NCBI RefSeq assembly: GCF_019966595.1 | Contig: NZ_JAINFJ010000004.1 | Coordinates: 62,001 to 126,000, forward strand | DNA: 64,000 nucleotides | Origin: Oricola indica | Lineage (GTDB): Bacteria > Pseudomonadota > Alphaproteobacteria > Rhizobiales > Rhizobiaceae | Reading direction: 5' to 3' | In this document: positions 8,884 through 18,262 of the stretch, piece by piece | Layout of the letters: each line of letters starts with the position of its first letter | How positions within the stretch are numbered: position 1 is the stretch's first letter | Notes under the pieces: model-generated | What the model saw: the letters and a program-made list of their open reading frames with translations, nothing else | Told to the model about the DNA's origin: nothing | Database searches by the model: none | Made by a program: the position numbers and the translations under genes

Positions 8884-9594
8884 CTAGAAACGACGCGGCG
8901 CAAGTCCCGACTGGAACCAGGTGATGAAGCTCTCGATGGTGAACACCGGCAAACCGGTCGCGGCCGCGATATCGGCCGCATAGGGCGTCATGTTCGTGCA
9001 TTCGAGCACGATAGCTCCCAAGTCCGGATGTGCGGAACACATCGCAAGCGCCGCATCGACATTGTCGCGGCGCGCGAGCTCGATATCGAGTTCCAGTTCG
9101 TTGTCGAGAATGACCCGGGTGAACTCCCGCCCACCCTCGGTCGTGCCGAGCGGCGTGCCCTCGGGAACGCCGGCCTTCGACAGGTGTTCCGCGGTCAGCG
9201 TCGAACCGGAGATCGTCAGGACGCCGGCGCGCTTTCCGCGCGGCAAAAGCCGGTTGACCATCGCCACCTGCATCAGCGACGACGTCGCCACGGGCACACC
9301 GACGGCGTCCGCCAATTCGTCCTGGAACAGAGCGAGAAAGCCGCAATTCGTCGTGATCCCGTCGACGCCGTCGCGCACGAGGTCGCGCGCCGCCGCGATG
9401 AAGGCGTCGAGCGTCCCCGCCGCCCTGTTGCGCACGACGAGGTCGGGCGTGGCGTCGCGAACGACGCGGTAGAGAACGGGAAACGGCCATGTGGTCGCAT
9501 TGCCCATGTCACCGGGGATACGCGGAAAGCGCGCATCCAGCATCAGGATGCCGACCGACGCGCCGTAAACCGACTTGCCGCCACGAATCTTCAT
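8884..9594 (-). CDS. Aspartate/glutamate racemase superfamily protein
   Basis: 236 residues. Two cysteine motifs at the expected positions, GITTNCGFLALF and AIVLECTNMTPY, are the paired catalytic cysteines of the Asp/Glu/hydantoin racemase fold. It may racemise an amino or hydroxy acid; the superfamily also contains maleate isomerase and arylmalonate decarboxylase, so the reaction is open. It starts one base after the gntR stop codon and is therefore co-transcribed with it. Its presence beside a D-amino-acid-dehydrogenase-like enzyme on the divergent strand suggests stereochemical inversion in the same pathway. Confidence 0.82.
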   Translation of the reverse strand: MKIRGGKSVYGASVGILMLDARFPRIPGDMGNATTWPFPVLYRVVRDATPDLVVRNRAAGTLDAFIAAARDLVRDGVDGITTNCGFLALFQDELADAVGVPVATSSLMQVAMVNRLLPRGKRAGVLTISGSTLTAEHLSKAGVPEGTPLGTTEGGREFTRVILDNELELDIELARRDNVDAALAMCSAHPDLGAIVLECTNMTPYAADIAAATGLPVFTIESFITWFQSGLAPRRF

Positions 9595-9595
9595 G

Positions 9596-10294
9596 TCACG
9601 CCTCCGCCGGAATGGGCTGGTCGAACAGCCGCTGTTCGCCGGGCATATAGATACTGGAATAGCCTTCCTTCACGGCCGCGACGACCTGGTCCATGCGCTT
9701 GGCGATATGGGTCCGCATGATCGACGCCGCCTTGTCGGCGTCACGCGCCTCCAGCGCGGCCATGATCTGCTTGTGCTCGCCCTTGGTCTCGCGGACGCGC
9801 AAGGCCATGTCGACCCAGCGGATGAAGCGGATGCGCTCGTTGATATGCATGAGTTGACGGACGAGTTCCTCGTTGCCCGACAATTTCGCGATACCGACAT
9901 GGAAGGCCTCGTCGAAGGTGGTGACTTCCCGCACGGTCTTGCCCACATAGGTCAGGCCGTTGGCGTAGAGGCTTTCCTTGAGAGCCGCGAAGTCCTCGTC
10001 GGTGCCGCGCCGGCAGGCAAGGCGCACCGCCGCCTCCTCGGCGATCCCGCGCAACTCGTAGAGCTCGTAGATCCGCTTCGGATCCAGCGGCCGGCAGAAA
10101 AATCCCTTGCCGGGCTGGAACTCGATCAGCCGCTCGGCGACGAGGCGGTTGAGCGCCTCGCGCAGCGGCGTGCGGCTCGCATCGAGCTCGCGGGCCAGCG
10201 CGACCTCGTTGATCCGCTCGCCCGGACGGATGCGGAAATTCACCGCCATTTCCTTGAGTTTGCCGTACAGCGCCTCGACGCGGCCTTCGCTCAT
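9596..10294 (-). CDS. GntR-family (FadR/FCD subfamily) regulator
   Basis: The N-terminal winged helix (RIRPGERINEVALARELDASRTPLREALNRLVAERLIEF) is the textbook GntR DNA-binding domain; the helical C-terminal half carries the FCD ligand domain with metal-binding His residues (DEAFHVGIA, MRTHIAKRM). 232 residues from the ATG at 10294; the frame stays open upstream to 10435 but would run into the divergent gene. It is divergent from the ThDP-enzyme operon, with an operator-like palindrome in the short gap, so it most likely controls both catabolic arms. Confidence 0.9.
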   Translation of the reverse strand: MSEGRVEALYGKLKEMAVNFRIRPGERINEVALARELDASRTPLREALNRLVAERLIEFQPGKGFFCRPLDPKRIYELYELRGIAEEAAVRLACRRGTDEDFAALKESLYANGLTYVGKTVREVTTFDEAFHVGIAKLSGNEELVRQLMHINERIRFIRWVDMALRVRETKGEHKQIMAALEARDADKAASIMRTHIAKRMDQVVAAVKEGYSSIYMPGEQRLFDQPIPAEA

Positions 10295-10323
10295 CGTTCC
10301 ATACCGGTTTGTCGCGAACTGAG

Positions 10324-10364
10324 TTGACACAGCCCGGCGTCCTTTACAAGATACAAGCCTGTAT
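10324..10364 (+). promoter_or_regulatory. Promoter and probable GntR operator of the divergent catabolic operon
   Basis: TTGACA at 10324-10329 is followed after 17 bases by CAAGAT (a weak -10). Overlapping it at 10351-10364 is the palindrome ATACA-AGCC-TGTAT. FadR-subfamily operators are short palindromes of this size, and the gntR gene is immediately divergent. Repression by occlusion of the -10 region is inferred. Confidence 0.55.
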
Positions 10365-10395
10365 ACAGCTCTGTGCGCAAATGAGGGAGCAAGGC

Positions 10396-12093
10396 GTGGG
10401 CGAAGCAACGAACCGGATGACGGGCGCAGAGGCAATGGTCCGGATGCTGGCGGCGCATGGCGTCACCCACATGTTCGGCCTGTGTGGCGACACGACCCTG
10501 CCCTTCTATGACGCGCTTGCTAGGCTTGACCACGGCATCACCCATTTCCTGACCCGCGACGAGCGCCACGCCGCCTATATGGCCGACGGCTATGCTCGCG
10601 TCACCGGCAAGCCCGGCGTTTGCGAAGGCCCGTCCGGCGGCGGCGCGACCTACATTCTGCCGGGCGTCGTGGAAGCAAACGAAAGCTCCGTTCCGATCCT
10701 CGCGATCACAACCGACGTGGCGACGACGTCGCGCGGCCGCTACCCGCTGACCGAACTCGACCAGACCGCGCTGTTCCGGCCGCTCACCAAGTGGAACGCC
10801 TCGCTCGACGATGCCTCGCGGCTTCCGGCCATGGTCCGCGCGGCGTTCCGCGCCATGACGACGGGACGGCCGGGCGCCACGCATCTCGCGCTGCCCTTCG
10901 ACACGCAAAAGGGCCTGGTGGATCCGTCCGAGATATGGGCGGACGAGCGGCATCGCCACTTTCCCGCGGAGCCCGCCGCCCCCGATCCCGACGCCATCGC
11001 CGAGGCGGCGACATGTCTCTCCGGCGCGAAACGGGCGGTCGCCATTTGCGGTGGCGGACCGGTGATCGCCGGCGCTTTCGACGAATTGCGCGCGCTGGCG
11101 CAACTGATCGACCTACCGGTCGCGACAACCGTCTCCGGCCAGGGCGCCATCGCGGAAACAGACCCCAACGCCGTCGGCGTCGTCGGCTCCAATGGCGGCA
11201 ACCCGGCGACGCGTGCGCTGGTCGACGAAGCGGATGTGATTGTCTTCATCGGTTGCCGTGCCGGCTCGGTGACCACGGAGCGCTGGCGGTCGCCCACCAC
11301 CGACAAGACGATCATCCATATCGACAGCGATCCGATGGTGATTGGGGCGAACTACAAGACCGCCGTTGCGATCTGCGCCGACGCACGCCTCGCGCTCGCC
11401 GCCCTCGTGACGGAATTGCGAACCCGCAACGGCCTGCCGGGCCAGAACGGCGCGGCACGCGCCAAGGCAGCATGGGACGCCAAGCTTGCCGGTTTCGAAC
11501 CGCTTGCGACGAGCGGCGAAACGCCGATCCGGCCCGAGCGGGTCATCGCCACCCTGTCCCGCCTGCTCGACGACGATGCCGTCGTCGTCGCGGACCCCGG
11601 AACGCCCTGCCCCTATTTTTCCGCGCATTACCGCTGGCGCGAGGCGGGGCGGAACTTCATCACCAACCGCGCGCATGGGGCGCTGGGCTACGCACTCGCC
11701 GCCTCGATGGGCGCCCATATCGGACGCCCCGGCGTGAAGACCGTCGCGGCGATGGGCGACGGGTCCTTCGGCTTCTGCTGCGGCGAGTACGAGACGATTA
11801 CACGCAACAACATGCCGATCACCTCGATCGTGTTCTCCAATTCCACCTTTGGCTGGATCAAGGCCGGACAGAATTCGGGCTTCGGCCAGCGCTTCTACAA
11901 TGTCGATTTCAACCGGACGGACCATGCCGCGGTCGCCAGCGCCTTCGGCGTGAAATCGTGGCGCGTCGAGGACCCCGAGGATCTGGAACCCGTCTTGAAA
12001 GAGGCGCTGGCCCATGACGGACCGACGCTTGTCGACGTGATCTCGCAGCCGCTGCACGAGGCCGCGGCCCCGGTTTCGGAATGGGTGGCGTGA
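10396..12093 (+). CDS. Thiamine-diphosphate enzyme, acetolactate synthase/decarboxylase-like
   Basis: About 565 residues with the three-domain ThDP fold: N-terminal PYR domain with the activating Glu ([15 protein letters not shown], Glu about residue 56), a central nucleotide-fold domain, and a C-terminal PP domain with the ThDP/Mg2+ motif GDGSFGF ... NN. I chose GTG at 10396 because AGGGAG lies six bases before it; the frame is open back to 10309. Family members join or decarboxylate 2-oxo acids (acetolactate synthase, benzoylformate or sulfopyruvate decarboxylase). There is no regulatory ilvH-type subunit nearby, and the setting is catabolic, so decarboxylation or carboligation of a pathway-specific 2-oxo acid is more likely than isoleucine/valine synthesis. 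Confidence 0.87.
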   Translation: MGEATNRMTGAEAMVRMLAAHGVTHMFGLCGDTTLPFYDALARLDHGITHFLTRDERHAAYMADGYARVTGKPGVCEGPSGGGATYILPGVVEANESSVPILAITTDVATTSRGRYPLTELDQTALFRPLTKWNASLDDASRLPAMVRAAFRAMTTGRPGATHLALPFDTQKGLVDPSEIWADERHRHFPAEPAAPDPDAIAEAATCLSGAKRAVAICGGGPVIAGAFDELRALAQLIDLPVATTVSGQGAIAETDPNAVGVVGSNGGNPATRALVDEADVIVFIGCRAGSVTTERWRSPTTDKTIIHIDSDPMVIGANYKTAVAICADARLALAALVTELRTRNGLPGQNGAARAKAAWDAKLAGFEPLATSGETPIRPERVIATLSRLLDDDAVVVADPGTPCPYFSAHYRWREAGRNFITNRAHGALGYALAASMGAHIGRPGVKTVAAMGDGSFGFCCGEYETITRNNMPITSIVFSNSTFGWIKAGQNSGFGQRFYNVDFNRTDHAAVASAFGVKSWRVEDPEDLEPVLKEALAHDGPTLVDVISQPLHEAAAPVSEWVA

Positions 12094-12094
12094 G

Positions 12095-13261
12095 ATGACG
12101 AGCACGCTGCCGGACGAACGGATCATCGCTTTCGACGTCTGGCACTGCGCGCTGCCGGTTGTCGGCCGCCGCGACCACGGCATCGGCTCGGTCGGCGGCA
12201 CGATCGAGGTCGTCATCCTGCGCCTGACCGGCGAAAGCGGCGGCCACGGCTTCGGCGAAGCCTCGCCATGGACCGTCTTTACCGGCACGCCGGAAGCGAG
12301 CTTCGCCGCGCTCGATCGCTATTTCCGGCCGCTGGTCGTCGGGCGGTCGCTGAAGGAACACGGCGCGATCATGGACGAGGCGAGCCGGACGGTGGTCCAT
12401 TGCACCGAGGCCAAGGCCGCGCTCGACACGGCGCTGCTCGATCTCGCGGGACAGGTGACCGGCAAACCCCTCTGGTCGTTCCTCGGCGAAAAATGCCGCG
12501 ACGAAATTCCGCTGTCCTGCTCCATCGCAAATCCGGATTTCGAGGCGGATCGCGCTCTCCTCGAAAGGCTGGAGGGCGACGGCGTCTCCATCGTCAAGCT
12601 GAAGGCCGGCTTCCGCGATCACGCATTCGATGTCATGCGGCTCGAACACATCCGCAAGCATCATCCGGGCATGGCTGTCCGCGTCGATTACAACCAGGGC
12701 CTCACGCGTGAGGCGGCGCTGGTGCAGGTGCCGGACATCGCCGCGCGGTTCCGGCCCGATTTCATCGAGCAGCCCGTTCGCGCCGGCGATTATCGCACCA
12801 TGGCGGACCTTCGCGGCCTGATCGACGTGCCCCTGCTCGCCGACGAGAGCGTGTTCGGCCCCGAGGACATGCAGCGCGCCATCGACGAGGGCATTTGCGA
12901 CGGCGTTTCCATCAAGATCATGAAGTCCGGCAGGCTCGAACGGGCACGGCAAACGGCCCGCATGGCGTCTGCCGCCGGTCTGTCGGCCTATGGCGGCGAC
13001 ATGTTCGAAACCGGGCTCGCCCACCTGGCGGGCGCCCACATGATTGCCGCGACACCGGAGATCACGCTCGGCTGCGAATTCTACCAGGCCCGCTACTTCC
13101 TGGCCGACGACCTGCTCGAGAAACCGTTTCCCTGCACGGGCGGTGCCGTGCGTGTGCCAGACATGCCGGGACTTGGAATCTCGCCCGACATGGAAAGGAT
13201 CGAACGGTTTGCGGTTCAGGCCGCCACGGACCAAAATCACAAAACGCTGATAAATTGTTGA
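12095..13261 (+). CDS. Enolase-superfamily enzyme (muconate cycloisomerase/racemase-like)
   Basis: 388 residues. The active-site set of the MLE subgroup is complete: K-x-K at Lys168/Lys170 (IVKLKAGF), metal ligands Asp198 (RVDYNQG), Glu225 (FIEQP) and Asp250 (LADES), and Lys274 (VSIKIMKSG). It therefore abstracts the proton alpha to a carboxylate and may racemise, dehydrate or cycloisomerise its substrate. It begins one base after the ThDP gene ends. MLE-subgroup members include dipeptide epimerases, N-succinylamino acid racemase, hydroxyproline-betaine epimerase and cis-3-hydroxyproline dehydratase; the amino-acid dehydrogenase next door favours an amino- or imino-acid substrate, but this is inference. 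Confidence 0.88.
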   Translation: MTSTLPDERIIAFDVWHCALPVVGRRDHGIGSVGGTIEVVILRLTGESGGHGFGEASPWTVFTGTPEASFAALDRYFRPLVVGRSLKEHGAIMDEASRTVVHCTEAKAALDTALLDLAGQVTGKPLWSFLGEKCRDEIPLSCSIANPDFEADRALLERLEGDGVSIVKLKAGFRDHAFDVMRLEHIRKHHPGMAVRVDYNQGLTREAALVQVPDIAARFRPDFIEQPVRAGDYRTMADLRGLIDVPLLADESVFGPEDMQRAIDEGICDGVSIKIMKSGRLERARQTARMASAAGLSAYGGDMFETGLAHLAGAHMIAATPEITLGCEFYQARYFLADDLLEKPFPCTGGAVRVPDMPGLGISPDMERIERFAVQAATDQNHKTLINC

Positions 13262-13309
13262 CAAAATGTAGATGTATGCCACGATGCCCCGATAGGGTGC
13301 AGGTCGGAG

Positions 13310-14584
13310 ATGACGAACCGAATGCCTGAGAAAACGAGTAAAGCAGGAAAAACGGTTGCCGTAATCGGCGCGGGCATTGTCGGCGTCTCGACCGCGATCT
13401 GGTTGCAGCGCGACGGCCACGACGTCATCCTCATCGACAAGGCCGGTCCCGGCGAAGGCACCAGTCACGGCAATGGCGGCGTTCTCGCCTCCTGCTCGAT
13501 CGTCCCCGTCACCGTTCCCGGCCTGTTGGCAAAAGCCCCGCGCATGCTGTTCGATCCGAACCAGCCGCTGTTCCTGAAATGGAGATATCTGCCCAAACTC
13601 GCGCCCTGGCTGATCCGCTATCTCGGCAACGCCAATGCCGACGCCGTCCAGCGCCGCGCCGCGGCGCTTCACCAGATCATCGGCGACAGCCTCGCCGACC
13701 ACCAGGCGCTCTCCGCGGGGACCGGCGCGGAAAAATGGGTCGTGCCGTCGGATTACCTGTTCCTCTACAATGACCGCACCCATTACGAGAGCGACGCTTT
13801 CGGCTGGTCGGTGCGCAAGGCGCACGGCTTTGACTGGGACCTCCTCGAAGGCGAAGCCTTCCGCGCATACGATCCGGCCTACGGACCGGCGCTCGACTGC
13901 GCGGTGCGCCTGAAAGACCATGGCCGCATCGCCGATCCTGGCCGCTACGTGAAGGACCTTGCCGCCCATGCGGAGGCGAATGGCGCGCGCATCCTGATTG
14001 GAGAAGCGTCCGACATCGTCCGCGAAAACGGCCGGGTGAGCGGCGTGCGCGTCGGCGGCGAGACGGTTGCCTGCGACGCCGCCGTGCTGGCGACCGGGGT
14101 CTGGTCCGGCCCACTGGCGAAGAAGCTCGGTATCGACGTGCCGCTGGAAAGCGAGCGCGGCTACCACCTTGAACTCTGGGAGCCAAACATCATGCCGCGT
14201 TCGCCGGTCATGGTCGCTTCCGGCAAGTTCGTCGCGACGCCGATGGAAGGCCGCCTGCGGCTGGCCGGCATCGTCGAATTCGGCGGGCTCGATGCGCCGC
14301 CGTCGCGCGCGCCATATGCGCTTTTGAAGAAAAACATCGAGGCCGCGATCCCCGGAATCGCGTGGAAGGAAACGCGCGAATGGATGGGCCATCGCCCGTC
14401 CGTCGCCGATTCCATCCCCGTCATCGGCGCGGTACCGGGCGTCGAAGGCGCCTTCCTCGGCTTCGGTCACGATCATGTCGGCTTGACCGGCGGGCCGAAA
14501 ACCGGTCGCTTGCTTGCACAGCTTGTCTCGGGCCTCAGCCCGAACATGGACCTTGCGCCCTATTCGCCAACGCGGTTTCAATAG
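13310..14584 (+). CDS. FAD-dependent D-amino acid dehydrogenase-like oxidoreductase
   Basis: 424 residues of the DAO/DadA type. FAD-binding GxGxxG near the N-terminus (VAVIGAGIVGVSTAIWL), then the ribose-binding Asp after VILID, the SHGNGG segment typical of DadA, and a C-terminal FAD-closing motif (GFGHDHVGLTGGPKTG). It oxidises an amine next to a carboxylate to the imine, which hydrolyses to a 2-oxo acid; electrons usually go to the quinone pool. Fourth residue onward could also start at Met5 (13322). Forty-eight bases separate it from the enolase-superfamily gene and it is followed by a TRAP receptor, making it part of one catabolic operon. Confidence 0.87.
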   Translation: MTNRMPEKTSKAGKTVAVIGAGIVGVSTAIWLQRDGHDVILIDKAGPGEGTSHGNGGVLASCSIVPVTVPGLLAKAPRMLFDPNQPLFLKWRYLPKLAPWLIRYLGNANADAVQRRAAALHQIIGDSLADHQALSAGTGAEKWVVPSDYLFLYNDRTHYESDAFGWSVRKAHGFDWDLLEGEAFRAYDPAYGPALDCAVRLKDHGRIADPGRYVKDLAAHAEANGARILIGEASDIVRENGRVSGVRVGGETVACDAAVLATGVWSGPLAKKLGIDVPLESERGYHLELWEPNIMPRSPVMVASGKFVATPMEGRLRLAGIVEFGGLDAPPSRAPYALLKKNIEAAIPGIAWKETREWMGHRPSVADSIPVIGAVPGVEGAFLGFGHDHVGLTGGPKTGRLLAQLVSGLSPNMDLAPYSPTRFQ

Positions 14585-14625
14585 GGCGTCGGGAGATCAG
14601 AAGTGGTTCAACAGGGAGAACTATC

Positions 14626-15600
14626 ATGAAGACAGTCAAGACATTGATGGCCGCCACGGCCATCGCCACGCTCGGCACAAGCGCCGCGCTGGCGGAAAAG
14701 TGGGACATGCCCATGGCCTATGCCGCCACCAACTTCCATTCGGAAGTCGGCGCCGAATTCGCCAAATGCGTGACCGACGGGACCGATGGCGCACTGGAGA
14801 TCGTCACTCACCCTTCCGGTTCGCTATTCTCGGGCAACGAGATCAAGCGTGCGGTGCAGACCGGCCAGGCCAATATCGGCGAACGCCTGATCTCCGCGCA
14901 TCAGAACGAGAACCCGCTCTACGGCGTCGATTCCATTCCGTTCCTCGTCTCCTCCTTCGACGAGCATGAGAAGCTCTGGTCGATCGCCGGGCCGAAAGTT
15001 GCCGCCGCGCTCGATGCGGACAATCTGCACTATCTCTATTCCGTGCCGTGGCCGCCGCAGGGCCTCTACATGAACAAGGAGATCAACTCGGTCGAGGATC
15101 TCAAGGGCGTGAAGTTCCGCTCCTATTCGACCGCCACGGCTCGCATGGCTGAACTGACTGGCATGCTGCCGGTGCAGGTCGAAGCCGCCGAACTGTCTCA
15201 GGCGCTGGCCACCGGCGTTGCAGAGAGCTTCATCTCGTCGGGCGCCACGGGTTACGACCGCAAGGTCTGGGAGCATCTCAGCCACTTCTACGAAGTCGAT
15301 GCGTGGCTGCCGCGCAACATCGTCTTCGTCAACAACGACGCATGGAACGGCCTGGACGATGCCACCAAGGCCGTCATGAACGACTGCGCCGCAGCGGCGA
15401 AGGCCGACGGATTGCAGCGCTCCAAGGACTACACCCAGTTCACGCTGGATGGCCTCAAGGAAGGCGGCATGACGGTTCAGCGCGCCGGCGATACGCTGGT
15501 CGAGGAACTCCAGGCCATCGGCGAGACCATGACCAATGAGTGGCTGGAAAGCGCCGGCGAAGATGGCAAGGCCATCGTCGACGAGTACAAGTCCATGTAA
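14626..15600 (+). CDS. TRAP transporter substrate-binding protein (second system)
   Basis: 324 residues from the ATG at 14626, preceded by GGGAGA; the frame continues upstream to 14362 inside the flavoprotein gene but that part is spurious. Signal peptide MKTVKTLMAATAIATLGTSA with cleavage near ALAEK. DctP hallmarks: LKGVKFRSYSTA (Arg for the ligand carboxylate) and QVEAAELSQALATG. It is unlike the first receptor at 6959-8014 in sequence, so the two TRAP systems probably bind different ligands. First gene of the P-Q-M set in this operon. Confidence 0.92.
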   Translation: MKTVKTLMAATAIATLGTSAALAEKWDMPMAYAATNFHSEVGAEFAKCVTDGTDGALEIVTHPSGSLFSGNEIKRAVQTGQANIGERLISAHQNENPLYGVDSIPFLVSSFDEHEKLWSIAGPKVAAALDADNLHYLYSVPWPPQGLYMNKEINSVEDLKGVKFRSYSTATARMAELTGMLPVQVEAAELSQALATGVAESFISSGATGYDRKVWEHLSHFYEVDAWLPRNIVFVNNDAWNGLDDATKAVMNDCAAAAKADGLQRSKDYTQFTLDGLKEGGMTVQRAGDTLVEELQAIGETMTNEWLESAGEDGKAIVDEYKSM

Positions 15601-15606
15601 CGAACC

Positions 15607-15635
15607 GGGCCGGATCACACGATCCGGCCCGTTTT
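15607..15635 (+). terminator. Intrinsic terminator/attenuator between dctP and dctQ
   Basis: A 10-bp perfect stem (GGGCCGGATC / GATCCGGCCC, 4-base loop) is followed by GTTTTC, just after the receptor stop codon. Partial termination here would make more receptor than membrane subunits. Confidence 0.75.
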
Positions 15636-15651
15636 CCTGACGGAGGGGCCC

Positions 15652-16185
15652 ATGCTTGCCGCTGGCCGCGCGCTCAGGCGCGTACTCGACACGATCTACA
15701 CCGCCGGCGGCGTCGTCGCGGCGCTGTTCCTGATCGCCATCCTCGTGATCATCGTCCTGCAGATGCTGGCGCGCTGGACCGGACAGGTGTTTCCGGGCGC
15801 GACCGACTATGCCGGCTACTGCATGGCCGCCGCCTCCTTTTTCGCGTTCGCATACGCGCTTAATCATGGCGCGCATATCCGCGTGTCGATCTTTCTCAAT
15901 GCGCTTGGCGGCAAGCGCCGCTGGGGCGAACTCTGGTGCTTCCTCATCGGCACCGCCGCCACGACCTATTTCGCCTGGTACGCGGTGCGCGGAACCTACT
16001 GGTCCTGGAAACTCAAGGACATCAGCCAGGGCCTCGACGCGACGCCGGTCTGGATACCGCAACTGTCCATGTCGATCGGGACGATCCTGCTCGCCATTTG
16101 CTTCTGGGATCACCTGATCCGCATCATTTTCACCGGTTCGCACGGGATCAAGGCCGATCTCATCGAACAAAGCCACGCCGAATAG
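15652..16185 (+). CDS. TRAP transporter small permease (second system)
   Basis: 177 residues with four hydrophobic helices (VVAALFLIAILVIIVLQMLARW; GYCMAAASFFAFAYALNHGAHIRV with the family's HGAHIRVS motif; a third from about LWCFLIGTAATTYFAWYA; the last LSMSIGTILLAICFWDHLIR). Partners the large permease that starts ten bases after its stop. Follows the attenuator hairpin. Confidence 0.92.
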   Translation: MLAAGRALRRVLDTIYTAGGVVAALFLIAILVIIVLQMLARWTGQVFPGATDYAGYCMAAASFFAFAYALNHGAHIRVSIFLNALGGKRRWGELWCFLIGTAATTYFAWYAVRGTYWSWKLKDISQGLDATPVWIPQLSMSIGTILLAICFWDHLIRIIFTGSHGIKADLIEQSHAE

Positions 16186-16195
16186 GAGACGCGCC

Positions 16196-17512
16196 TTGGA
16201 ACAACTGGCCCCTATCGCGATCTTCCTTTTCGTCCTGTTCCTGCTGCTCGGCTCCGGCGTCTGGGTCGGGCTGGCGCTGCTCGGCGTCGCCTATGTCGGC
16301 ATGGAACTGTTTACAACACGGCCCGCCGGCGACGCCATGATCACCAAGATCTGGACGTCGTCGTCCTCCTGGACGCTCACCGCCCTGCCCCTTTTCATAT
16401 GGATGGGCGAGATCCTCTACCGAACGCGATTATCGGAGGACATGTTCAAGGGGCTGTCGCCATGGATGGCGCGGCTGCCCGGCGGCCTGATCCACACCAA
16501 TATCGTCGGCTGCACGGTGTTCGCCGCCGTGTCCGGCTCGTCCGCCGCGACGCTGACGACGGTCGGCAAGATGTCGATCCCGGAACTGCGCAAGCGCAAA
16601 TATCCCGAAACGATGGTCATCGGGACGCTGGCTGGCGCGGCGACGCTCGGCCTGATGATCCCGCCATCGCTGACGCTTATCGTTTATGGCGTGACGATCA
16701 ACGAGTCGATCACCAAGCTCTTCATCGCGGGCATCCTTCCGGGACTGGTGCTGGCCGCGATGTTCATGGGCTATGTCGCGATCTACTCACGCCTATCGAA
16801 GGACTACAATCCGACGCCGGAACCGACGATGACCTTTCTGGAGAAGGTGAAGAATTCCCGTTTCCTGATCCCGGTCATCTGCCTGATCCTTCTGGTGATC
16901 GGTTCGATGTATTTGGGCTACGCGACCGCGACGGAGGCAGCGGCCTTCGGCGTCATCGGCTCTCTCGTTCTGGCTGCCGGTCAGCGATCGCTCACGCTTT
17001 CGACCTTCTCGGAAAGCCTGATGGGCGCCGTGCGCACATCCGCGATGATCGCCCTGATCCTGGCCGGCGCGGCGTTCCTGTCGCTGTCCATGGGTTTCAC
17101 CGGCCTGCCGCGCGGCCTCGCAACGCTGATCGACTCGCTCGACCTGACCCGCTTCGAACTGCTGATGGCGCTTCTCGTCTTCTACATCATCCTCGGATGC
17201 TTCCTCGACGGGATTTCCTCGGTCGTGCTCACCATGGCGGTGGTCGAACCGATGATCCGGCAGGCGGGCATCGACATCATCTGGTTCGGCATCTTCATCG
17301 TCGTCGTCGTGGAGATGGCGCAGATCACCCCGCCGATCGGTTTCAACCTGTTCGTCCTTCAGGGCATGACGCATCACGAGATGAACTTCATAGCGCGCGC
17401 CGCGATCCCGATGTTCCTCATCATGGTGCTGATGGTGTTCGTGCTGATCGCCTTTCCTGATCTCGCGACCTGGTTGCCGGAGAACATGCGCCAGAGGCCC
17501 GGGGGCGGCTAG
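16196..17512 (+). CDS. TRAP transporter large permease (second system)
   Basis: 438 residues of the DctM type, with the family motifs GCTVFAAVSGSSAATLTTVGKMSIPEL, GAATLGLMIPPSLTLIVYG and ITPPIGFNLFVLQG. TTG start with AGGAG eight bases upstream; no in-frame ATG gives a sensible N-terminus. Same length as the large permease at 4995-6311 but clearly divergent in sequence, consistent with two independent transporters rather than a recent duplication. Confidence 0.94.
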   Translation: MEQLAPIAIFLFVLFLLLGSGVWVGLALLGVAYVGMELFTTRPAGDAMITKIWTSSSSWTLTALPLFIWMGEILYRTRLSEDMFKGLSPWMARLPGGLIHTNIVGCTVFAAVSGSSAATLTTVGKMSIPELRKRKYPETMVIGTLAGAATLGLMIPPSLTLIVYGVTINESITKLFIAGILPGLVLAAMFMGYVAIYSRLSKDYNPTPEPTMTFLEKVKNSRFLIPVICLILLVIGSMYLGYATATEAAAFGVIGSLVLAAGQRSLTLSTFSESLMGAVRTSAMIALILAGAAFLSLSMGFTGLPRGLATLIDSLDLTRFELLMALLVFYIILGCFLDGISSVVLTMAVVEPMIRQAGIDIIWFGIFIVVVVEMAQITPPIGFNLFVLQGMTHHEMNFIARAAIPMFLIMVLMVFVLIAFPDLATWLPENMRQRPGGG

Positions 17513-17518
17513 CAACCC

Positions 17519-18262
17519 TTGGAAAACGCCTTCTTCCACTTCTGGGCCTCGCCCTGGCTGGCGGCGGCGATCCTCGCGATCGTCTTCACGGCCGCGATCG
17601 TGCAGGTCAAGCTCGGCATGGGGTTCGGGCTCACGGCCGCGCCGCTCCTCGCGCTGATCGACCCCGAACTCGTCCCCGCCTCTGTGCTGTTTCTCGGCCT
17701 CTCCACGGCGACATGGGGCGCATGGTCCGAGCGCGCATCGATCCACTGGCGTGAGGTCACCATCGCCTCGATCGCGCGCATCGTCGGCGTCGCGCTCGCC
17801 ACCGTGATCCTCGCAAACCTTGCCGACCGCGACACCTTCACCCTCGTCTTCGGCGTGATGATCGGGCTGGCCGTCCTTCTCTCGGTCGCCGGCTGGCGGC
17901 TGCCTTTCAATTCGCCAAGCCTTGTCGCCATGGCGACGGTTTCCGGCATCATGGGCACGATCACCTCGGTCGGCGCGCCGCCGCTCGCCATCGTCTACCA
18001 AGACCGTCCCGCCGCCGAAGCCCGGCCGACGCTGGCCGCCTTCTTCGCGCTGGGCTGCGGAATCTCGCTGGCGGGTCTGTATCTCTCCGGTTGGGCGGAC
18101 TGGCGCAATTTCATGCTCGCCATCGTCATGGCTCCCGCGATGTTGGCCGGGCTGGCCGTCGCGCGGAGGATCGGAGGCCGGTTCGACCGGCGCTACCGCC
18201 CCGCGCTTCTGGCGATCAGCGGCACCGCCGCAATCATCCTGATCGCCCGGGGGCTGGCGTGA
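17519..18262 (+). CDS. TauE/SafE-family membrane permease
   Basis: 247 residues, about eight membrane helices, beginning FFHFWASPWLAAAILAIVFTAAIVQVKLGMGFGLTAAPLL. The G-x-G-F-G-L-T-A-A-P first repeat and VSGIMGTITSVGAPPLAI second repeat are the TauE/SafE duplicated motif. Members move sulfite, sulfoacetate or other organosulfur and C1-2 anions, usually outward. TTG start six bases after the dctM stop. Its place at the end of the TRAP operon suggests export of an anionic end product (sulfite would fit an organosulfonate substrate), but nothing in the sequence fixes the ion. Confidence 0.85.
   Translation: MENAFFHFWASPWLAAAILAIVFTAAIVQVKLGMGFGLTAAPLLALIDPELVPASVLFLGLSTATWGAWSERASIHWREVTIASIARIVGVALATVILANLADRDTFTLVFGVMIGLAVLLSVAGWRLPFNSPSLVAMATVSGIMGTITSVGAPPLAIVYQDRPAAEARPTLAAFFALGCGISLAGLYLSGWADWRNFMLAIVMAPAMLAGLAVARRIGGRFDRRYRPALLAISGTAAIILIARGLA

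Noticed and set aside
11909-14581. 890-codon open frame on the minus strand
   Set aside because: It is antisense to the enolase-superfamily and flavoprotein genes, has no domain motif, and arises from high GC codon bias.
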